From contig NZ_QJKI01000007.1 in assembly GCF_003201855.1 (NCBI RefSeq), positions 1 to 64,000 of the forward strand: a stretch of DNA of 64,000 nt, read 5' to 3'. How positions within the stretch are numbered: the stretch's first letter is position 1; every line of letters starts with the position of its first letter. The notes beneath the pieces were generated by a model. It worked only from the letters and a program-made list of their open reading frames with translations, did not search any database and was not told where the DNA came from. Made by a program: the position numbers and the translations under genes. Below are positions 53,795 to 61,903 of the stretch, in pieces. Source of the stretch: Rivihabitans pingtungensis. Lineage in GTDB: Bacteria; Pseudomonadota; Gammaproteobacteria; Burkholderiales; Aquaspirillaceae.

Positions 53795-55192
53795 GTGCAA
53801 GATTCACAACAAAATCTGCATCGCGGTCTTGAGGAGAGGCATATCAATCTGATGGCGCTGGGCGCCGCCATCGGTGTGGGTCTGTTTCTGGGCTCGGCCA
53901 AGGCCATCCAGATGGCCGGGCCCGCCATCATGATTTCGTATGCCTTGGGCGGCTTTGCCATTTTCTTGATCATGCGTGCGCTGGGCGAAATGGCCATCCA
54001 CGACCCGGTGGCAGGCTCGTTCAGCCGCTATGCTCAAAACTATCTGGGCCCGCTGGCCGGTTATCTGACTGGCTGGAATTACTGGTTCTTGTGGATTGTC
54101 ACCTGCATGGCGGAAATCACCGCCGTGGGCGTATATATGGGCGTGTGGTTTCCGGGCGTGTCGTCCTGGGTCTGGGCGCTGTCGGCGCTGGTGATCATGG
54201 GCTCGGTCAATTTCATTGCCGTCAAGGCCTATGGGGAATTTGAATTTTGGTTTGCCTTGATCAAGATCGTCACCATTGTGCTGATGATTATCTCCAGCCT
54301 GGGCATGATTCTGTTTGGCTTTGGCAATGGCGGCGTGGCCACAGGCATCGCCCATTTGTGGCAGCACGGCGGCTTTATGCCCAATGGCGTGCAGGGCATT
54401 TTGATGTCGATGCAAATGGTGATGTTTGCCTATCTGGGCGTGGAGATGATCGGCCTGACCGCTGGCGAAGCAAAAAACCCGCGCAAGACGCTGGCGCGCG
54501 CGGTGGATTCGGTGTTCTGGCGCATTCTGATTTTTTATGTCGGCGCGCTGTTTGTGGTGATGTCGATCTACCCGTGGAATGAAATCGGCGCGCAGGGCAG
54601 CCCCTTCGTGATGACCTTCGAAAAAATGGGCATTCCGGCCGCCGCCGGGCTGATCAACTTTGTGGTGCTGACCGCCGCACTGTCGTCGTGCAATAGCGGC
54701 ATCTTCAGCACCGGCCGCATGCTGTACAACCTGGCGCAGCAAGAGCAGGCGCTGCCCATGTTTGCCAAGGTGGGCAAGAACGGCGTGCCCAATGCTGCTG
54801 TGCTGATTTCAGTGGTGATGCTGCTGGGCGGCGTACTGCTCAACTATCTGGCCCCGGAAGAGGTATTCACCTGGCTGACGGCGATTTCCACCTTTGGCGC
54901 CATCTGGACCTGGGTGATCATCCTGCTGTCGCAGCTGAAGTTCCGCCAGACATTGTCCAGCAGCGAAGTGGCCGCGCTGGCCTGCCGCATGCCGTTCTTC
55001 CCGTATGGCTCGTATATTGCCCTGGCCTTCCTGGTGCTGGTGGTCGGTCTGATGGCGTATTTTCCGGATACCCGCATTGCCTTGCTGGTGGGGCCGGGCT
55101 GGTTGCTGCTGCTGATCGTGCTGTATTACGCACTGGGCTACCATCGCAAGCCGGTGAGCTTGCCGACGGCGCCAGCGGCGTCGCAAGCCTAA
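53795..55192 (+). CDS. Amino-acid permease (ProY/AnsP-type, APC superfamily)
   Basis: 465 residues starting with GTG, preceded by AGGAGG. Twelve hydrophobic segments. The signature GLEERHINLMALGAAIGVGL near the N-terminus, GEMAIHDPVAGSFSRYAQNY and the loop GLTAGEAKNPRKTLARAVDS place it in the amino-acid transporter (AAT) family with ProY, GabP and AnsP. Proline is the most likely substrate by similarity, but others are possible. Acts in the inner membrane as proton symporter. Single gene with its own terminator. Confidence 0.87.
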   Translation: MQDSQQNLHRGLEERHINLMALGAAIGVGLFLGSAKAIQMAGPAIMISYALGGFAIFLIMRALGEMAIHDPVAGSFSRYAQNYLGPLAGYLTGWNYWFLWIVTCMAEITAVGVYMGVWFPGVSSWVWALSALVIMGSVNFIAVKAYGEFEFWFALIKIVTIVLMIISSLGMILFGFGNGGVATGIAHLWQHGGFMPNGVQGILMSMQMVMFAYLGVEMIGLTAGEAKNPRKTLARAVDSVFWRILIFYVGALFVVMSIYPWNEIGAQGSPFVMTFEKMGIPAAAGLINFVVLTAALSSCNSGIFSTGRMLYNLAQQEQALPMFAKVGKNGVPNAAVLISVVMLLGGVLLNYLAPEEVFTWLTAISTFGAIWTWVIILLSQLKFRQTLSSSEVAALACRMPFFPYGSYIALAFLVLVVGLMAYFPDTRIALLVGPGWLLLLIVLYYALGYHRKPVSLPTAPAASQA

Positions 55193-55208
55193 AGTCACCC
55201 CGCTCAGG

Positions 55209-55236
55209 AAAAAGCCCGCAGTTGCGGGCTTTTTTA
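55209..55236 (+). terminator. Terminator of the permease gene
   Basis: AAAAAGCCCGCA, a short GTT loop region and TGCGGGCTTTTTT. Also suited to stop the convergent PKHD gene. Confidence 0.88.
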
Positions 55237-55261
55237 TCGACGCGTATCGGCAGGCGCAGGT

Positions 55262-55942
55262 TTACACCTCGCTCCATTGCCGCAGCAGATTGTGATACAC
55301 CGACGTCAGGTTCACTGTCTCTTCGCTGTCGCCATGGCGCTGGCGCAGACTGGAAATCGCGCTGTCCATATCAAACAGCATAGCGCGGCGGTTGTCGTCG
55401 CGGATCATGCTTTGCGTCCAGAAAAACGACGCCAGCCGCGCGCCGGCGGTCACCGGCTCCACGCGGTGCACGCTGGTGGACGGATACAAAATCATATCGC
55501 CGGCCGGCAGCTTGACGGCGTGGCTGCCATAGGTGTCTTCCACGATCAGTTCGCCGCCCTGGTATTCGTCCGGGTCGGTGAAAAACAGCGTACAGGACAC
55601 ATCGGTGCGCAGCCATTGGCCGCTGAACGGATCGCTGCGCACGGCGTTGTCCACGTGATTGCCAAAAGTCATGCCGCCTTGATAGCAGTTGAACATCGGC
55701 GGAAAAATCCGGTTGGGCAGCGCCGCCGAGAAAAACAGCGCATTGCGGTTCAGCGCCACCAGCACCAGGCTGCCCAGCGCTTGAGCCTGTGGCGAGGTTT
55801 GCGCCAGTTGCAGATTGTGCTTGACCAGGGCGGATTGAGCGCCAGCGGTGGCCAGGCCGTCTTCCCACGGCGCTTCGGCCAGCAGTTGGCGCGCCTGGCG
55901 CAGTTCGTCGTGGGTGAGGACGTTGGGAATGTGCAGCAGCAT
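55262..55942 (-). CDS. piuC: PKHD-type Fe(II)/2-oxoglutarate hydroxylase (PiuC/YbiX)
   Basis: 226 residues, MLLHIPNVLTHDELRQARQL. The metal-binding HxD is in FGNHVDNAVR (about 97-99), the distal His in YPSTSVHRVEPVT and the 2-oxoglutarate Arg in GARLASFFW. In enterics and pseudomonads ybiX/piuC is linked to the catecholate receptor gene fiu/piuA, as here. Its hydroxylation target is unknown. Repeat A copy 12 lies between it and the receptor gene, so cotranscription may be partly blocked. Confidence 0.9.
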   Translation of the reverse strand: MLLHIPNVLTHDELRQARQLLAEAPWEDGLATAGAQSALVKHNLQLAQTSPQAQALGSLVLVALNRNALFFSAALPNRIFPPMFNCYQGGMTFGNHVDNAVRSDPFSGQWLRTDVSCTLFFTDPDEYQGGELIVEDTYGSHAVKLPAGDMILYPSTSVHRVEPVTAGARLASFFWTQSMIRDDNRRAMLFDMDSAISSLRQRHGDSEETVNLTSVYHNLLRQWSEV

Positions 55943-56007
55943 GGTGGGCCTCGCAACGGCGGATGACGAAAAGAAGGTGGCTTGCCCAAGCCGCCCGCAG
56001 GGGGTAA

Positions 56008-56125
56008 GAGCCGCTCACAAAACTCAGCGCAGCGGTCCTGGCTAGGCGTGCGACCGCAGACAGTACGGGGTAGTACGGCAAGGTCGCGCAACGACGCCAG
56101 GAGCGTTTTGTGAGCGGCGCTTAGG
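56008..56125. repeat. Palindromic repeat family A, copy 12 (best full-length copy)
   Basis: TAAGAGCCGCTCACAAAACT to AGCGTTTTGTGAGCGGCGCT and TA: ends are near-perfect inverted repeats (TAAG-GCCGCTCACAAAAC). Inner blocks CAGCGGTCCTGGCTAGGCGT, GCGACCGCAGACAGTACG and TAGTACGGCAAGGTCGCG, ACGACGCCAGGA complete a long imperfect hairpin. It sits in the gap between the receptor and piuC genes. Confidence 0.82.
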
Positions 56126-56170
56126 GCCGCTTGGGCAAGCCGCCCCGGATGGGGCGGCAAAAGCAACAGC

Positions 56171-58372
56171 TTAGTACTTGTACGACACGGTCAGTTGCGC
56201 CTCACGTGGCGGGGCGACGTTGGCGTGGCCGCTGTATTGGCCGTCGTAGTACTTCTTGTTGGTCAGGTTGTTGATATTCAGCTTCACCGCGTAGTTGCGG
56301 GTGTCGTAAGCCAGCATGGCGTCCAGACGGGTGTAGGCCGGCAGGTAGTTGGTGCGCGTCTGGTTGGCGTTGCCGTCGCTGGCGTAGGTTTTGCCCACGT
56401 AGTAGGCGCCCAGGCCGGCGGTGACGGTGTCGGTCACCTTGTAGGTGGTCCACAGATTGAAGGTTTTCTTCGGGGTGTACTTGGGCACCGCGCCATTATT
56501 GGCGCTGGTGTTGTAACCCTGGTCAATCTTCGGATCCATCAGCGAGGCACCGGCAAACACCGACCATTGCGCAGTGATGCGACCCGCGGCTTCAAATTCA
56601 ATGCCGTTGGTGTGGCGCTTGGTGTACAGCACCGAGACATCCGGCACCAGCGGGTCGGTGTTGCGCTCGTTCAGCTTGACGGTGCGGAACAGCGCAGTGC
56701 GCAGGCTCAGGTCGCCGTCCAGCAAGTCCCATTTGGCGCCGATTTCGTAGTGCTGATTGCGCTCGGGCTTGACGTCTTCACCAGGTTTGTCCAGCGCATA
56801 GGTTTCGCCCGACGGGTTCATCAGCGTGCTGTAGCCGGCGTAGTAGCTTTGTGTATCGGTCGGCTGCCAGATCAGGCCGGTGCGATAGCTCATGCCCTTG
56901 TCTTCACGCTTGGTGCGGCCAGTCACCGCGCCGGTAGTGGCGTTATACGTGGTGTACGTGCCTTCCAGGCGGTCCAGGCGCAGGCCGGCCATCACTTTCC
57001 ATTGTGGGGTCAGCTCGATGGTGTCGGTGGCGTACAGCGCCAGGTTGTTACTGTGGTATTCATTGCTTGGGCGCACCGCCAGCGAGCCTTTCCAGCCGCT
57101 GGTGGTCGGATTGCCCACTGTCATATTCGGCACGCTGCCATTCATCACGACCGTGGTGGCGTGCTGGGTGTCGTGGGTGAATTCCAGGCCGGCCAGCAGG
57201 TTGTGACGCAAGGCGCCAGTGTTGAGCTTGCCGGTGTAGTCCAGCGACAGGGCAGTGGTTTCGTTCAGCGAGCCGCGCAGCTTGGGGCCGGGGGCAATCT
57301 GGGTGTTGTCGGTTACCGGCACGCCAGCGCTCACCCCCACCAGACGCGGCGCGGTGACCAGCACCATGCGGTCGTAGCGGCCGTGGCGCAGTTGGGCGTT
57401 GAGCTCGTTCTGGCTGTCCAGCTTGTGGGTCAGCCGCGCGGTGGTGATGTCGGTGGTGATGTCCTCCATATTGAGGCCATCCACGCCGTAGTAACGCGAA
57501 CGCGGCACATCCAGCGGTTTGAGGGTGTTCGGGTCGTAGGGCACGCCCAGGTCAGGGCGGTTTTTTTCGGTCAGGTGATGGTGCGACAGCACAATGGTGG
57601 TGGGCTCGCCCAGACCAAAAGCCACCGACGGCGCCACGCCCCAGCGCTTGGATTGTGATTTGCCATTGGGCGAGCCGTCTTCGGTGCCCATCACGTTCAA
57701 GCGCACGGCGGTGGTGTCGGAGTAGGGTTTGTTCACGTCCAGGGTGATGCGTTGGTAGTCATTGCTGCCAATGGTCAGGTCGGCGCCCAGCAGCTCGCCG
57801 GCAAACGGCGCCTTGCTGACTTGGTTGATCACCCCGCCAGTCGAGCCCCGGCCAAACAGCATCGAGCTGGCGCCCTTGAGCACTTCGATTTTTTCGTCGT
57901 TGAACGGGTCGCGGTTGTACTGCGCCACGTCGCGCTGGCCGTCGCGATACATATCATTAAAAGCGGCAAAACCGCGCAAAATCACCTGGTCACCGCTGCG
58001 GCCGCCTTCGCCGGCGGCAAAGGTGATGCCGGAGACGTTCTTCAGCACGTCTTTCAGATTGGCCGCGCCCTGCTCGGCCATCAGATCATGGGTCACCACA
58101 CTCACCGCCTGCGGCACATCCTTGAGCTCCTGCTTCATGCGGCCCAGGCGCGTGGTTTCTGCCTTGTAGCCCTGCACGCGCTCGCCTTGGGTGCCGATGA
58201 CTTTTACCGGCGCCAGGGTTTTGGCGGCTTCTTTGTTGTCGGCATCCGCCTTGGCCGGCTCGGCGGCGTAGGCCAGGGCCGGGCTCAGCGCCACAGCCAG
58301 CATACCGGCAGCCAGACAGTGTGGGCGTTTGGCGTGACGCACGCCAGGGTTGGCAAGCAGGGGTTTTCTCAT
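56171..58372 (-). CDS. fiu: TonB-dependent catecholate siderophore receptor (Fiu/PiuA-like)
   Basis: 733 residues. A signal peptide of about 36 residues ends at ALAYAAEP, followed by a TonB-box-like region (TLAPVKVIG), the plug domain (about 75-190, VPQAVSVVTHDLMAEQGAAN, VEVLKGASSMLFGRGSTGGV-type segment with IEVLKGASSMLFGRGS) and a 22-strand barrel closing with EAQLTVSYKY. The closing aromatic residue is the outer-membrane insertion signal. It imports ferric catecholates with energy from TonB-ExbB-ExbD encoded immediately upstream. A Fur-box-like sequence overlaps its ribosome site. Confidence 0.92.
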   Translation of the reverse strand: MRKPLLANPGVRHAKRPHCLAAGMLAVALSPALAYAAEPAKADADNKEAAKTLAPVKVIGTQGERVQGYKAETTRLGRMKQELKDVPQAVSVVTHDLMAEQGAANLKDVLKNVSGITFAAGEGGRSGDQVILRGFAAFNDMYRDGQRDVAQYNRDPFNDEKIEVLKGASSMLFGRGSTGGVINQVSKAPFAGELLGADLTIGSNDYQRITLDVNKPYSDTTAVRLNVMGTEDGSPNGKSQSKRWGVAPSVAFGLGEPTTIVLSHHHLTEKNRPDLGVPYDPNTLKPLDVPRSRYYGVDGLNMEDITTDITTARLTHKLDSQNELNAQLRHGRYDRMVLVTAPRLVGVSAGVPVTDNTQIAPGPKLRGSLNETTALSLDYTGKLNTGALRHNLLAGLEFTHDTQHATTVVMNGSVPNMTVGNPTTSGWKGSLAVRPSNEYHSNNLALYATDTIELTPQWKVMAGLRLDRLEGTYTTYNATTGAVTGRTKREDKGMSYRTGLIWQPTDTQSYYAGYSTLMNPSGETYALDKPGEDVKPERNQHYEIGAKWDLLDGDLSLRTALFRTVKLNERNTDPLVPDVSVLYTKRHTNGIEFEAAGRITAQWSVFAGASLMDPKIDQGYNTSANNGAVPKYTPKKTFNLWTTYKVTDTVTAGLGAYYVGKTYASDGNANQTRTNYLPAYTRLDAMLAYDTRNYAVKLNINNLTNKKYYDGQYSGHANVAPPREAQLTVSYKY

Positions 58373-58377
58373 GGTGT

Positions 58378-58396
58378 GATTCCCATTCTCGTTATG
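58378..58396 (-). promoter_or_regulatory. Fur-box-like site before the siderophore receptor gene
   Basis: CATAACGAGAATGGGAATC matches the 19-bp Fur consensus GATAATGATAATCATTATC at 12 positions. It lies 6-24 bases before the ATG. Expected context for iron control; not a proof of binding. Confidence 0.45.
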
Positions 58397-58484
58397 AAGT
58401 CAAAAAAAATCGGCGCGCCGATCCACACGCCGGCAAGCGGTCGGCGTGTGGCGTTCGGGCCGCCGTCTGGCGGAAGGGTTTGGG

Positions 58485-58895
58485 TTACTTGGCTTCGGTG
58501 ACAAAGCCAATCTTGGCCACGCCATTGCCCTGGGCAGCGGCCATGGCGCGGGCCACGGCGTCGTAGCGGGCCTCGCGGTCGGCGCGCAAATGCAGCTCGA
58601 CCAGCGGATTGGCCTGGGTGGCGGCGGCAAAGCGCGCCGGCAAATCGTCTTGCGCCACCGGCTGATCGTTCCAGAACAGCTCGCCCTGGGCGTTGATCGC
58701 CAGGCGGATGGCTTCTGGTTTTTCTTCGTGTGCGCTGGCCGCCGCCTTGGGCAGGTCCACCTTCACCGCGTGGGTGAGCAGCGGCGCGGTGATGATGAAC
58801 ACCACCAGCAGCACCAGCATCACATCCACCAGCGGCGTGGTGTTGATTTCCGCCATCGGCGCATTGCTTCCCTTGTCAAAGCTCCCGAACGCCAT
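58485..58895 (-). CDS. exbD: Biopolymer transport protein ExbD
   Basis: 136 residues, MAFGSFDKGSNAPMAEINTT, with AGGAGG before the ATG. One membrane helix with the essential Asp in INTTPLVDVMLVLLVVFIIT (about residue 25), then a periplasmic domain. Part of the TonB energiser that uses proton flow. Overlaps exbB by 20 bp. Confidence 0.93.
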   Translation of the reverse strand: MAFGSFDKGSNAPMAEINTTPLVDVMLVLLVVFIITAPLLTHAVKVDLPKAAASAHEEKPEAIRLAINAQGELFWNDQPVAQDDLPARFAAATQANPLVELHLRADREARYDAVARAMAAAQGNGVAKIGFVTEAK

Positions 58896-59556
58896 GCTGG
58901 CCTCCTGCGGCAATCAGTTGCGCGTGAAAATCATGGGCAAAGCCGTCCATTTCCTGGCTGTCCACCCGGTTGACGCGGGTGAAGGCGTTGTAAGCCACCA
59001 CGGCCGGAATCGCCGCCGCCAGGCCGGCGGCGGTGGCCACCAGCGCCTCGCCAATCGGGCCGGACACCGCCGCCAGGGTGATTTGCCCGGCCGCACCAAT
59101 GCCCACCAGCGCGTGATAAATGCCCCACACCGTGCCAAACAGGCCAACAAACGGCGCCACCGACCCCACGGTGGCCAGCCAGGTCAGGCCGGATTCCAGC
59201 CGGGCGGTTTCTCGCGCCAGCGCCATGCGGATGGTGCGCACCAAAAATTCGTCAATGCCGCAGGCCTGGCCCAGCGCGTGGTTCTGGTTGCGGCGATAGT
59301 GGCCCAGGCCATCCAGGCCGGCGCGGGCAATGCGCGCCAGCGGCGCGTCGTGCTGTTCGGCCAGACGGGCGGCGGCGTCCAGATCCGGCGCATCCCAGAA
59401 GGCCTGTGACAGCTGCTGATTGGCTTGGCGCACGCTCCAGCGCGACAGGCTGCGGCGCAAAATCAGCCACCAGCTGGTCACCGACATCGCCAGCAAGAGC
59501 AGAAACACACTCATCAGCACGCCATCCCCTTGGCGAAATACCAGACTCAGATCCAT
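58876..59556 (-). CDS. exbB: Biopolymer transport protein ExbB
   Basis: 226 residues, MDLSLVFRQGDGVLMSVFLL. Three membrane segments: about 11-31, then the MotA/ExbB core helices (LATVGSVAPFVGLFGTVWGI, about 125-150, and ALVATAAGLAAAIPAVVAYN, about 171-195). Forms the pentameric proton channel with ExbD. Placed between tonB (7 bp gap) and exbD. Confidence 0.94.
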   Translation of the reverse strand: MDLSLVFRQGDGVLMSVFLLLLAMSVTSWWLILRRSLSRWSVRQANQQLSQAFWDAPDLDAAARLAEQHDAPLARIARAGLDGLGHYRRNQNHALGQACGIDEFLVRTIRMALARETARLESGLTWLATVGSVAPFVGLFGTVWGIYHALVGIGAAGQITLAAVSGPIGEALVATAAGLAAAIPAVVAYNAFTRVNRVDSQEMDGFAHDFHAQLIAAGGQHGVREL

Positions 59557-59563
59557 GGCTTAC

Positions 59564-60232
59564 TTATCCTTGTTGTTGCTTGATTTGAAAATTGATGGGC
59601 ACCAGCACCACGCCGGCCACCGCCTCGCTGCCGCGTCGCGCCGGGGTAAAGCGCCAGCGCTTGACCGCCGACAGCGCCGCCCGATCCAGCCGGCCGTAGC
59701 CGCTGCTGCGGCTGATCTCGACTGAAGTGGGCTGGCCTTCGGCGCTGACCGCCACCCGCAGCAGCACATTGCCGCTTTCGCCCAGCTCCAGCGAGGCGGC
59801 CGGGTAGGCCGGCTCGGGGTTGGACAAATACGCCGCCGAGAACGATGGCGGGGTTTCCTTGGCCGGGCCGGGCTCACCCGTGGTGGCCGTGGGTTTGGCG
59901 GCGGGCGCGGGCGGCGTGGGGTCGGCGTCTTTGCTGGCGCTGGGGCCTTGCGCCAGAGGTGAGGCGCTGGGCGTCAGCGGCGCGCTCACCGGGCGTGGCT
60001 TGGGCGCCGCCGCCTGGCGTTTGACCGGCTCTGGCTTGGCTTGCAGCTGAGTGGGCTTGGGCTCGGGCGCAGGCGGCGTGGGCGCCGCCTCAGGTGCCAG
60101 GGCGACCACTTCGGTGATCAGCGGCGTGGGCGGCGTCACCGGCGCGCCGGCGCTGGCTTGCAAAGCCAACAGCAGCAGCGCGTGCAAACCCAGCGCACCC
60201 AGCCAGGGAGAAAGAGGATGTTCACGTAACAT
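59564..60232 (-). CDS. tonB: Energy transducer TonB
   Basis: 222 residues, MLREHPLSPWLGALGLHALL. An N-terminal membrane anchor (about 9-28) with the conserved His, a proline- and lysine-rich periplasmic spacer (EPKPTQLQAKPEPVKRQAAA), and the C-terminal TonB domain (about 140-220: YLSNPEPAYPAASLELGESG, GRLDRAALSAVKRWRFTPAR). First gene of the tonB-exbB-exbD unit, followed by the receptor. Confidence 0.93.
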   Translation of the reverse strand: MLREHPLSPWLGALGLHALLLLALQASAGAPVTPPTPLITEVVALAPEAAPTPPAPEPKPTQLQAKPEPVKRQAAAPKPRPVSAPLTPSASPLAQGPSASKDADPTPPAPAAKPTATTGEPGPAKETPPSFSAAYLSNPEPAYPAASLELGESGNVLLRVAVSAEGQPTSVEISRSSGYGRLDRAALSAVKRWRFTPARRGSEAVAGVVLVPINFQIKQQQG

Positions 60233-60246
60233 GCCCGTATGTTAAC

Positions 60247-60265
60247 GAGAAACAATGTTATTTTC
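60247..60265 (-). promoter_or_regulatory. Fur-box-like site before tonB
   Basis: GAAAATAACATTGTTTCTC matches the 19-bp Fur consensus at 12 positions and is part of a longer AT-rich stretch with GTAATGAGATTG directly before it. It lies 15-33 bases before the tonB ATG. The rest of 60266-60449 shows no gene. Confidence 0.55.
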
Positions 60266-60449
60266 AATCTCATTACGTGTCTTTACCTAGGTCGTATGTG
60301 CATTTGCACAAAAACTCTACAAAAACCGGGGGAAGCTACGGATGATTGCGGTTGGCTTACCGCAGACAGGTGTGTTCTCGTGCGTATGGATATTGCACCG
60401 CAATAAAACTTCAGAGGCGCTAGGCCGCTTTGAGACGCGCAACGGCGGA

Positions 60450-61004
60450 CTATCCGCTGCGCTTGGCTGGCTTTTTGCTCACGCCAAGATGCCGCTGCCA
60501 CCAGCGGCGCGATGTTCGCCACATGATGCCGTAGGGCACGGGCCCAGAAAAATAAGCATAAGGGTCAGACCACAATGGCCAGCGTCTGCGCCACTGTGCA
60601 AATAGCTGGATGCGCCAGGTGTTCACCTGGCCATGCAGCAGCAGGCTGTCCGGTTGCTCCAGCTCTAGCATGTCCTGCTCAAGCAACAGGCAGTTGAATA
60701 GCACCACCCGCTCCAGCAAGTGATACTGGCCATCCAGCAGCGACAAGGTTAGCCACGATTCAAAATCGCCACTCTCGGTGATGCACAGATAATGGCGCTC
60801 GGTGCGCAGCACAGCCTTCAGCCGCTCGCCCACCACCTGGCAATTCAGCCACTCGCCGTCACGCAGCAGCCACAGCCGTTCTGGTGTGCTGGGTGCGGCG
60901 GGGGGCGACAGCCAACTGAGTGGACCATGCTCGTTCACTTGGGTCAGGTCTGGCTGGTCGGTCAGGACGGGCTGAGCAGAGAAGTCCGAGCTAAATGCAA
61001 TCAT
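60450..61004 (-). CDS. Hypothetical protein, partner of the frameshifted glycine-zipper gene
   Basis: 184 residues, MIAFSSDFSAQPVLTDQPDL. No signal peptide or long membrane segment. The middle contains strand-rich sequence (LWLLRDGEWLNCQVVGERLK, HLLERVVLFNCLLLEQDMLE), while the C-terminal ~60 residues are rich in Trp, Arg and Tyr (WRIQLFAQWRRRWPLWSDPY). I do not recognise a family. It starts seven bases after the restored stop (61012) of the upstream gene, so the two form one unit. By layout it could be an immunity or chaperone partner, which is speculation. Confidence 0.65.
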   Translation of the reverse strand: MIAFSSDFSAQPVLTDQPDLTQVNEHGPLSWLSPPAAPSTPERLWLLRDGEWLNCQVVGERLKAVLRTERHYLCITESGDFESWLTLSLLDGQYHLLERVVLFNCLLLEQDMLELEQPDSLLLHGQVNTWRIQLFAQWRRRWPLWSDPYAYFSGPVPYGIMWRTSRRWWQRHLGVSKKPAKRSG

Positions 61005-61011
61005 GAGGATT

Positions 61012-61711
61012 TCACCAAAATGTGCTCACGCCAAATGCCGCCAGCGTACCCGCCACGAAGGCGCCAAGGGTGACACACACCGGGGCACCGGGCCCACAGG
61101 CCAGTCCGGCCAGCGCCCCACCGGCCATACTGCCGCCAATTACTGGCGGCGGTGACAGCCACTTCACGTTTGGCCACATCAAGCTTATCTGCGGCTGTGG
61201 CTATTTCATAAACAGAAACAGCCAGCGACAGCACAATCAAGCCGCCTCCCGCCCGTGAACGCAGTGCCACGCGCCGACTGACATCCGGATTGGATTTGCC
61301 GGCCGATTCTACGATGGCGGCGTACACCTTGTTTTGCTGGCTGGCCGTCAACTGATCAAAGCGCGCACCAGCTTGCACTTCTGCCGCTTTCTTGTCGAGC
61401 AATTGATTGAAGGTTTTGCCGCTGGCTTTCATTCGCTGTGCCTGGGCCAGCCCGATCGGACTGGTGATGCTGCGCAGTTTTTCCATCACCTGATTGCGCA
61501 CTTGCGTGGCTTCCTGCGCTGCCTGTGTCCAGGTGATTTCTCCTCTGGCCGCTTTCTGGGCCAGTTCATTGGCCATTTCTCGGATTTTTGATGAATACAA
61601 GGAGCGCACATAGCCATCCTGGATGATCATCAGCGCAGCGGCGGAAATCTCGGATTCAATGGTTTGGATCAGGAATTCAAACTGCTGTTGGGTCTGGACT
61701 TCCGGATACAT
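61012..61711 (-). pseudogene. Glycine-zipper protein interrupted by a +1 frameshift (possible membrane-acting toxin)
   Basis: Starts MYPEVQTQQQFEFLIQTIES with AGGAGG before the ATG. The first ~190 residues are helical and rich in Ala/Gln/Lys (LITWTQAAQEATQVRNQVM-type region, residues about 60-90), with a hydrophobic stretch GGGLIVLSLAVSVYEIATAA. After AVTAA the frame continues into an Arg/Trp-rich tail. Deleting one base at about 61144 instead gives VIGGSMAGGALAGLACGPGA, then PVCVTLGAFVAGTLAAFG and VSTFW, a glycine-zipper tail known at the C-termini of several contact-dependent or type VI secreted membrane toxins. The restored stop lies seven bases before the next gene. True mutation, programmed shift or sequencing error cannot be told apart here. 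Confidence 0.6.
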
Positions 61712-61903
61712 GCAGCCTCCTGGGGGTATGGACATGGCCTGAAATGCAGAATTCATCATGCATGCCAATGGCAATAAAGTCCATGCGTATCTTCCCGTAT
61801 GCTGCGCCTTATGATTTCATTGCTCTCCCTTCCTGTGCTGGCGGCATTGGGCAAACGCGGCCGTTGCAGCAGCGCGCCGTCAAGCACGCTGCACGGGGCA
61901 CAT

